From: Chrysaora quinquecirrha
Taxonomy: Eukaryota; Cnidaria; Scyphozoa; Semaeostomeae; Pelagiidae
Reading direction: 5' to 3'
Assembly (NCBI GenBank): GCA_014526335.1
Contig: JACTAT010000225.1
Location: 1 to 64,000 of the forward strand
Length of the DNA: 64,000 nucleotides
Below the pieces are notes generated by a model. It was not told the origin of the DNA. It saw only the letters and a program-made list of their open reading frames with translations, and did not search any database. Position numbers and translations under genes: made by a program. Shown here piece after piece: positions 56,986 to 64,000 of the stretch (its first letter is position 1; each line of letters begins with the position of its first letter).

Positions 56986-58775
56986 ATATCCTGCCGCCAA
57001 TTGCGGCCTTCTGCGACTGCTGCGCGAATAGATTTTCCCAAAGGTTTGTTGAAACTTTCAACCTCCCCATTGGCCTGGGGCCATAACGGTGTTGGTGGAG
57101 GAAACTGAATCCCGAGCGTGTTCATGTAGCGTTTAAAATCATTACCATTAAATGGCGGTCCGCCATCAGCCTTTACTACAAGAGGTATACCATGCATTGC
57201 GAAGATTCTATCCAGGACTGGTATTATTGTTGGTGATGCTGTAGATCGAACAATCTCAACAACAGGAAAACGAGAATATGCGTCAATTAATACCAGTAAA
57301 TATTCACCACTTGGCAGTGGACCAAAGAAATCTATGTTGAGGCGTTGCCATGGACCATCTGGTAATTTTGTCATTTTCAGTGGCTCTGGTGGATTTTCTG
57401 GACCAGTGGCTTGGCAAGGAAGGCATTTTGCTATCGCTTCTTGAACAAGTTTATCAATTGGAGGAAACAAAATTTTTTCCCAAATCAAATCTTTTGTTTT
57501 AGCTAAACCCTGGTGACCTTCATGGGCTAGCTGTACAGCACGTTTTTGTAAAGAGGTTGGCATGACAATTCTGGTACCCCGTAAAATAACTCCATTTGAT
57601 TGGTTGATGGAGAGTTCATCTTTCACTGTTTTGAATGACTGTACCTCAGGAGAATTCCAATTACTAGAAGATATGGCTTCTTTGACATCTTGCAGTGTTT
57701 TATCGGAATTTGTTGCTGAAATTATGTCATCTAAAGACATGCTCTTCGGAACTGAATGTTCTGTTAATTTGTTAGCATAGAATTCTGCATCATCTTCGAT
57801 GGTTGGTTGTGCAACCGGATGACGAGACAGATAGTCGGCTGGATTATCCGCTCCTGGTTTATATTTTACTGTGAATTCATATTGTTGCAACCAAAATAGC
57901 CATCGTTCGATTCTGGCAGGTGGTTTCGACTGCGGGTTACCATAAATACACTCCAAGGGTTTATGGTCTGTGATCAGAGTAAAATGTGCACCATAGACAA
58001 ACAAATGGAAATACTCTATGCCCCAAACTATACTGAGTGCCTCGCGTTCCGTTTGTGAGTAGCGCTGTTCTACATCCGTTAGTGCACGGGAAGCATATGC
58101 GACGGCACGAAAATCATCTGAATTCTTGGGGGCTTGAGCAAGAATTGCTGATATCCCAACAGGGCTTGCATCCACTACTATCTGAGTGTCCTTTTTGACA
58201 TAAAAATAAGCCATAACTGGACTATTACTCAACAGTTGCTTTAGCTTTTTAAAGGCATTTGCATGTTCTGTGTTCCAAACAAATGTTACATTTTTGCGCG
58301 TTAGACGGCGTAGAGGCTCTGTAATATTTGCAAAATTGGGAATATATCGAGAGGAATAGTTGGCCATTCCCAGTATACTTCGAACTTCAGACGCGTTTTG
58401 TGGTCTGGATGCTTTGATGAAAGCTTCAATTTTCTTGGGGTCAGGCTTTACCCCATTTTTCGAAAAGTTTACTCCGTAGAAGTCAATTTCTGTTCTTAGA
58501 AAGTCACATTTTTCCTTGTTTAATGTTAAGCCACATTCCTGTAATCTGTTAAGGCAATTTTGTAAAGCCGAATCATGCTCTTCACGTGTTTTGCCGAAAA
58601 CTAGAATGTCATCCACTAAGTTCAATACACCTTTAACACCACGCAAAGCATTTTGCAGTGCATACTGGAAAGCTTCAGAAGCAGCATTTATACCCATACT
58701 TAGTCTCTTATATCGGAAAAAGACCTTTATGTGTTGTGAAAGTAGTAATGTATCGTGAATCAGGATGGAGTTCAA
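56934..58775 (-). pseudogene. gypsy RT, RNase H and integrase fragment
   Basis: RT palm with FRYKRLSMGINAASEAFQY, catalytic box NLVDDILVFG and thumb EVRSILGMANYSSRYIPNF; RNase H with QIVVDASPVGISAILAQ, RAVAYASRALTDVEQRYSQTE, LITDHKPLECIYG and DNPADYLSRHP; integrase with HEGHQGLAKTKDLI and CLPCQAT (HHCC), the core NIDFFGPLPSGEYLL, VVKADGGPPFNG with the second Asp, and WPQANGEVESFNK with the Glu. After NWRQDIQRF the frame leaves the family and ends 13 residues later, past the junction. All catalytic residues are kept, so this copy is fairly young although truncated at both ends. Confidence 0.93.
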
Positions 58776-58785
58776 TTTGGTGGTA
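56985..58785 (-). mobile_element. Ty3/gypsy element (second family), 3' half of pol
   Basis: One open frame (58775-56934, 613 residues) covers RT from the middle of the palm, RNase H and most of integrase. The element is cut on the right within RT by the BEL LTR at 58786, and on the left within the integrase C-terminal half near 56985, where it joins the unrecognised gene. Neither LTR is present in the window. The first 30 codons of the RT fragment are out of frame, with an indel near 58720-58725 beside a run of five A. Confidence 0.9.
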
Positions 58786-59019
58786 TGTATACGGACTTTG
58801 AACTTTTATTAGCTGAAGAGACTGGGCCGAGACAGACCTCGTGCTTTTAGTTTTATTCTTTTTACTTTTCGATCTAGTTTTTCCTTGTTCGCTGTACTGT
58901 GTTGTGTTGAAATATTAAAATGGTAAAAACGTAGCGAAGTTTGCTTTCTTGTGTCTGATTCTGATGTTTCAAAATTAATCAAAGTGAGAAATATACCGGA
59001 GACAATACAATTCGGTACA
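58786..59019 (+). repeat. 5' LTR of BEL copy B (edges inferred)
   Basis: Starts TGTATACGGAC exactly where gypsy RT similarity stops (58785) and ends CGGTACA four bases before a primer-binding site. Length about 234 bp. The 3' LTR is beyond the window, so the edges rest on these signs only. Confidence 0.65.
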
Positions 59020-59023
59020 TTTG

Positions 59024-59041
59024 TGGCGACCCTGCCAGGAC
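59024..59041 (+). promoter_or_regulatory. primer-binding site of BEL copy B
   Basis: TGGCGACCCTGCCAGGAC begins with TGG, the complement of a tRNA CCA end, and lies between the LTR and the gag start codon. The matching tRNA was not determined. Confidence 0.75.
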
Positions 59042-59050
59042 GAGCTTGCG

Positions 59051-62000
59051 ATGGCGACAAACAACATTGAAGACGAAGGTCTTGAAGGGCCTAGACAAAG
59101 TGCAACTACAAATGATCACAACTGGCTGTCAGATGCATTAAACATTGGGAAAATGAGAGAAAATGAGATCGACAAGGAAATAACAAAATTAACATATTTT
59201 ACTGATCAGACACAAGAATTACTAGATGAAGAAGATTACAGAGAAATCGAAAATGTCACAAGTAGAGTAGAAAAAATTCACAACAAGTTGTCAGAGTTGA
59301 TTCTTCAAGTCGAAGAATTGAAAATCGAAGAGGGTTTATCAGCAAGATCAGTAAGACAATGGAAGAAGGAAACAAAAGAGAAATTTACAAGACAAATTCA
59401 AAATAAAGAGAGGTTGCTTGAAGCACTGAAGCTTCACGAAAAGAAAGTTAAAGAAGACACAATGAGATCACAACAAATAGAGCATCAGATAGAAGATGAG
59501 AGACTTTTAACACAGCAAAAAATGCAAGCAGAATTTGAAAGAAAATTAAGAGAAGAAAGATATGACAGAGAAAGTGAAATTTGGAAACAAAGAATGGAAG
59601 CAGAGATCAAACTAGCTGAGAAGAAATTTGAGCTAGAAGCTGGCGGAAGATTAAGCCATTCAAAACTGCCTGAGCTTAAAGTTACACAGTTTAAAGGTAC
59701 AATTGCAGACTGGATAAGGTTTGAAAACATGTTCAAAATACAAGTGTTAGACAAAAAGTTTAGTGATGAGATCAAATTCGGCTATTTGCTTGAAATGGTT
59801 AATCCAAAAGTTAGAGAGAAAATATCCAATTTAAAGCCAGGCAGAGAAGGTCTTAATACTGCATGGGAGAGGCTCAAGAAAGAATATGGCCAAACACAAA
59901 CAGTAGTAAACACTCATATTGAAGAAATTGTCAATTTACCTTTGATAAAGGGAAATCAGTTTGGAAAGATTCAAGATTTTTATGAGAAGCTGAGTAAAAA
60001 CTGTGATGCCCTTTTAACACTGGGAGAAAAAGAGGTTCTTAAAGGCTTTGTAATGACCACCCTGAATAAACTTCCTGCTATAAAGTCAGATATTGTCAGG
60101 TTGGATGAAAAATGGGAGACATGGGAAATGAGTGACCTCATTGAGAATACACATGCATGGTTAAGAAGAAACAAGTCAGATGACACAGCAAAAGAGACTG
60201 AGAGAAAAGAGAAACATTGGTATGCTGGGAATTCAAACAAAGAAAAGAGGCTGCCAAAGTGTATTTATTGTGATGCACAACACTGGCCAGACAAATGTGA
60301 TCAATATGAGACAAAAGAGAAAAGAAAACAATATTTCAGAGAAAATAAGTTGTGTTTCAATTGTGGAAAGAAAGGTCACCAAGAAAGCAAATGTTTCAGT
60401 AGAGGCTGTTACCACTGTAAAGCAAAACATCACAGCAGTTTATGTGATAAGGAAAATGAGAAAACCTCAGTGCTTACAGGTTATTCCCCATCTTCAGAAG
60501 AGACATTGCCTCCAATAATACCAGTCGTAACAAAAGGGGAGACTTTGTGGGCATTTTTAGACACAGGCTCTGGAAGGAATTTTATCTCAATGGATGCAAT
60601 AAAGATGCTCAACTTGAAGCCTATGAGATATGAAACAAAGAATATCATGACTGTGAATGGAACAAAAAGGCAATCTCTTCCAGTTTACAAAATAGTTGTC
60701 AAGTCTGTTGATAGCAAAGCAGTAGAGGAAATAGAGGTAACAGGAGCAAACCTAGAAGATTTTACAACAATAACCAGACCAGATCTAAGAGAGCTGAAGA
60801 CAAAATATGAACATACCAAGGACAAAGTATATTATATGACTGCGTCAAGAAAGTACACAATTCACTTAATTCTTGGAGACAAGTTTTACTCCAGAATAAA
60901 AACAGAAGATATATTCAAAGGAAAGCCTGAAGACCCAGTAGTAGAAGGGACAAGTTTTGGTTGGGTGATTCATGGGGGAGATTTCCCAGACACTCACTGT
61001 ATGTTTACAAGAGAGACAAGTGATTATGAAAGACTTTATAGTTTAGACATATTGGGTGTAGAGGATAGAGGTGAAAATGATCAATTAGATGTGTTGAAAG
61101 AATTCCAAGAAAATATTTGCAGACAAGAAGATGGAAGATATGAGGTCAATGTACCATGGGTACCAGGTGTGAAGTTAACAAGCTCAAATGAAGTTCAGAG
61201 TAGAAAAAGGCTTCATAATATAGAAAAAAAGTTGCAGAGCAAAGAAAGTTTGAAAGAAGAGTACACAAAGATTGTTGAAGATCAGCTAGAACAACAGATC
61301 ATAGAAAGAGTGCCAGAGAAACCAGATGGAAGAAAAGTTTTCTATATGCCTCACAAACCAGTTGAAAGGGAGAATGCTTCTACCACAAAAGTTAGAATGG
61401 TTTTTGATGGAAGTGCAAAACCGGATCCATCCTCCCCAAGCATAAATGATTGCATGTACAAAGGACCAGCTCTTCAACCATATTTATGGGACATATTAGT
61501 TAGAGCCAGAGTTTCACCAAGTATAATTCTTGGAGATATACAGAAAGCATTTCTTCAAATTGCAATTAAGAGTGAAGACAGGGATGCATTCAGATTTTTT
61601 TTCACTCTAAAGGGTAAAGAGGAACATTTCCGTTTCAAGAGAGTCCCTTTTGGTACTGAAGCTAGTCCTTTCATTCTAGGGGCTACTCTTAACTACCACT
61701 ATGATCAATATGACAAACCAGAGTTTGCTGAAACAGTTCAAGCATTAAGAGAGAACACCTACGTAGACAATTTAATGGCTATAGGTTGGAGTAGTGAATC
61801 TTTGATTAAATTCAAACAACAGTCAACAGCAATTCTCCATGATGCAAAATTTCCTGTACACAAGTGGGAATCCAATTTAGAAGAGCTTGAAAGCCAAGAA
61901 ATGGATAATCCATCAAAAATTTTGGGACTACGTTGGGACAAGAAAGAGGACAGTTTAGAGATCGAGATAAACAAATGCAACGAAGAAGCACCTGTAACGA

Positions 62001-64000
62001 AAGCTGGTGTTTTAAGTCAATTGAGTAAGATATATGACCCACTTGGTATTGTCTCCCCAACTCTTGTTGAAGGAAAGAGACTATACAGAGAAGCTTGTGA
62101 TACAATTAATGGATGGAATACTGAACTACCAAAGCCTCTTGTGAAGGATTATTTAAGATGGATCAAACAACTAAAAAATATCAAGTTTCCACGGAGTCTT
62201 ATCAAAGAAAATAGAAAGCTAAAAGGGATAGATATCCATATATTTTCCGATGCAAGTACTGTGGCATGTTCAGCAGTAACAATTGCATTAATACATCAAG
62301 AAAGTGGCATTGTTAAAGGCCTATTAACATCAAAGTCACGCATATCAAAGCGAAATACATCAATTGCAAGACTTGAACTTGTGAGTGGGCAGATGGCTGT
62401 AAACATGGCCAAGAATGTTTCTAATGCACTTAAGGGATTCCCGGTTGGTTCAATAAATATATGGATGGACAGCCTTGTAGCACTCTTTTGGATCAATAAT
62501 CCCGGAAAGTCTTGGAAGGTTTTTGTTGCGAATAGAGCAAAGAAAATCGCAGAGATTACTGATGAGTTAGACATAAAATGGAGATACTGTCCCTCAAATA
62601 AGAACTTAGCAGATCTCGGAAGCCGAGGAGCTAATATTGAGAAGATGACAAAGGGGGAGTGGTTTGAAGGGCCTGAGTGGCTACTTTCTGAAAAAGATTG
62701 GCCAGAGCAGCCAGAGTTAAATAGTTCTTCAACAGTTAACGAAGAGTTCAAGCCGATGAAAGAGACAATATTTCACACAAATGAGACAGAACCAGATGAA
62801 TGGGATAAATTGCTGGAGCGAAAACCCTACTGGACAGCACTGAGGACCACTGCATGGGTTTTGAGATTCAAGAACAACTGTTTGCGATCTTCGAGAAAGA
62901 ATAAAATGAAAAGAGGTCCATTAACTACGGAAGAAATTAATATTGCCAGAAACTGTTGGATCAAAAGAGCACAAAGAAATTTGTCAGAGACGATTCAAGC
63001 ACCCGGCTGGACCATTGAACAAGACAAAGAGACGGGGATTTTAAGATGTAAAGGAAGAGTTGATGGATATTCACCAATATACTTAGAGAGAGGTATTTTC
63101 ACAGAAAAGCTTGTCAGATACACGCATGAAAAGATTATGCATTTAGGAACTGCAAATACAATGGCTGCATTGAGAGAGAAATTTTGGATACCCAGACTTA
63201 GATCCATGGTGAAAAAGGAAATTAAAAACTGCAATGTTTGCAAAGTTTTTTCAACAAAGCCGTTTGGTAGTCCACCAACGGCACCGTTACCAAAGTTTCG
63301 AACAGAATCAAGCATTCCTTTTGAACATACAGGAATCGATTTTGCTGGTCCGCTCAAGTATAAAGTTAGCAAAACAGAAGAAAGGAAGGCTTATATTTTG
63401 ATTTTCACATGCGCTGTAATGAGAGGTGTACATCTGGAGGTAACGAAATCTCAAACTGCAGAGGAATTTGTCCGCAAGTTAAACGCCTTTATATCGAGAA
63501 AGACAAGACCGAAACAAATAATCTCAGATAACGCAAGTGTATTCCAGGCAACAGCTAAGTGGATTAGAAATATTCGGAAAAGTGAAAAGATCCAAAATTA
63601 TTTGGCATCTCAAGATATAACCTGGAAATTCAACTTATCAAAGAGCCCTTGGTGGGGGTCAATATACGAGAGATTGATTAAAGACATAAAGAAAACATTT
63701 TACAAAACTGTAGGTAAATCCTCTCTGAGTTTTGATCAGCTTGAAACTATAATCATGGACATTGAAAGATATATGAACAATAGACCGCTTACATATCTTG
63801 AAAGTGATGGCGGAGAAGAAATGGTGCTCACCCCAAATCAAATAATGTGGGGTAAAGATACACAAATTTTAGAAGACATCGAGATTGAGAACGATGGTGT
63901 TACAAAGATGCAGAGAAGGTTGAATAACGCTCGAAAGCATGCCTGGTCAAGGTGGAATAAAGAATATATTCACAGTTTGTTGGAGATACATCGTATAAAT
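59051..64000 (+). CDS. BEL/Pao gag-pol polyprotein, open to the window edge
   Basis: From ATG 59051 the frame is open for 1650 codons without a stop and leaves the window. Domains in order: charged coiled-coil start (1-200), DUF1759 capsid-like domain from [19 protein letters not shown] (about 210-400), three zinc knuckles (C404-C416, C435-C448, C453-C465), protease with DTGS at 504-507, RT with [12 protein letters not shown] (Asp 829) and YVDN at 904-907, Pao-type RNase H ([21 protein letters not shown]), zinc-binding integrase domain (H1359, H1364, C1394, C1397) and core with D1430, D1493 and E1540. The DUF5641-like tail has just begun. The only odd site is YVDN in place of the usual YVDD. 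An unbroken frame of this length implies a recent, possibly still active copy. It lies inside the gypsy RT and needs its own 3' LTR beyond 64000. Confidence 0.95.
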   Translation, partial: MATNNIEDEGLEGPRQSATTNDHNWLSDALNIGKMRENEIDKEITKLTYFTDQTQELLDEEDYREIENVTSRVEKIHNKLSELILQVEELKIEEGLSARSVRQWKKETKEKFTRQIQNKERLLEALKLHEKKVKEDTMRSQQIEHQIEDERLLTQQKMQAEFERKLREERYDRESEIWKQRMEAEIKLAEKKFELEAGGRLSHSKLPELKVTQFKGTIADWIRFENMFKIQVLDKKFSDEIKFGYLLEMVNPKVREKISNLKPGREGLNTAWERLKKEYGQTQTVVNTHIEEIVNLPLIKGNQFGKIQDFYEKLSKNCDALLTLGEKEVLKGFVMTTLNKLPAIKSDIVRLDEKWETWEMSDLIENTHAWLRRNKSDDTAKETERKEKHWYAGNSNKEKRLPKCIYCDAQHWPDKCDQYETKEKRKQYFRENKLCFNCGKKGHQESKCFSRGCYHCKAKHHSSLCDKENEKTSVLTGYSPSSEETLPPIIPVVTKGETLWAFLDTGSGRNFISMDAIKMLNLKPMRYETKNIMTVNGTKRQSLPVYKIVVKSVDSKAVEEIEVTGANLEDFTTITRPDLRELKTKYEHTKDKVYYMTASRKYTIHLILGDKFYSRIKTEDIFKGKPEDPVVEGTSFGWVIHGGDFPDTHCMFTRETSDYERLYSLDILGVEDRGENDQLDVLKEFQENICRQEDGRYEVNVPWVPGVKLTSSNEVQSRKRLHNIEKKLQSKESLKEEYTKIVEDQLEQQIIERVPEKPDGRKVFYMPHKPVERENASTTKVRMVFDGSAKPDPSSPSINDCMYKGPALQPYLWDILVRARVSPSIILGDIQKAFLQIAIKSEDRDAFRFFFTLKGKEEHFRFKRVPFGTEASPFILGATLNYHYDQYDKPEFAETVQALRENTYVDNLMAIGWSSESLIKFKQQSTAILHDAKFPVHKWESNLEELESQEMDNPSKILGLRWDKKEDSLEIEINKCNEEAPVTKAGVLSQLSKIYDPLGIVSPTLVEGKRLYREACDTINGWNTELPKPLVKDYLRWIKQLKNIKFPRSLIKENRKLKGIDIHIFSDASTVACSAVTIALIHQESGIVKGLLTSKSRISKRNTSIARLELVSGQMAVNMAKNVSNALKGFPVGSINIWMDSLVALFWINNPGKSWKVFVANRAKKIAEITDELDIKWRYCPSNKNLADLGSRGANIEKMTKGEWFEGPEWLLSEKDWPEQPELNSSSTVNEEFKPMKETIFHTNETEPDEWDKLLERKPYWTALRTTAWVLRFKNNCLRSSRKNKMKRGPLTTEEINIARNCWIKRAQRNLSETIQAPGWTIEQDKETGILRCKGRVDGYSPIYLERGIFTEKLVRYTHEKIMHLGTANTMAALREKFWIPRLRSMVKKEIKNCNVCKVFSTKPFGSPPTAPLPKFRTESSIPFEHTGIDFAGPLKYKVSKTEERKAYILIFTCAVMRGVHLEVTKSQTAEEFVRKLNAFISRKTRPKQIISDNASVFQATAKWIRNIRKSEKIQNYLASQDITWKFNLSKSPWWGSIYERLIKDIKKTFYKTVGKSSLSFDQLETIIMDIERYMNNRPLTYLESDGGEEMVLTPNQIMWGKDTQILEDIEIENDGVTKMQRRLNNARKHAWSRWNKEYIHSLLEIHRIN

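Noticed and set aside
62296..62751. 151-codon minus-strand frame and its neighbours at 61812-63372
   Set aside because: Antisense shadows of the continuous BEL copy B gag-pol frame.

Overview
The window is an A/T-rich stretch of animal nuclear DNA built almost entirely of mobile elements and satellite. BEL/Pao, Ty3/gypsy, Copia, CR1-like LINE and hAT remnants together point to a metazoan, because BEL/Pao elements are known only from animals. A CR1-type LINE with a 2A-like peptide fits an invertebrate; a cnidarian or other early-branching or marine invertebrate is my low-confidence guess. I see no rRNA gene, convincing tRNA gene or CRISPR array.

Layout. 1-4084: 3' part of a dead Ty3/gypsy element (+) with the start of its LTR. 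4206-7832: broken CR1-like LINE (-). 7996-8307: hAT transposase tail (+). 8308-10769: no gene. 10770-16785: complete but inactivated BEL/Pao element (-) with two 359-bp LTRs, PBS and PPT. 16786-22800: mostly empty, with two decayed short-repeat clusters and a Copia scrap. 23208-24773: intronless EXO1-type nuclease with all catalytic residues, followed in the same frame, after one TAA, by a HIRAN domain. 24889-26572: four-part repeat region carrying an 80-nt foldback structure. 26573-31512 and 39569-55030: two arrays of one 103-bp satellite, about 48 and 150 copies. 31513-38883: a Copia element and a CR1 LINE (both -) lying between the arrays. 55116-56985: an unrecognised, possibly transposase-like protein (-), broken by one frameshift. 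56985-58785: 3' half of a gypsy pol (-). 58786-64000: a BEL/Pao element (+) whose gag-pol frame is open for 1650 codons to the window edge.

How the parts relate. The satellite resembles part of the repeat unit beside it (25854-25893), so the array probably grew out of that unit. The left flank plus the first satellite copies (25888-26774) recurs almost unchanged at 38884-39770, so the two arrays share an origin and were separated by duplication plus TE insertion. On the right the nesting order is readable: gypsy joined onto the unknown gene, then BEL into gypsy. The best candidate for something undescribed is the EXO1-HIRAN gene with the foldback repeats, the satellite and perhaps the transposase-like gene at the far end. 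That these form one element is my inference.
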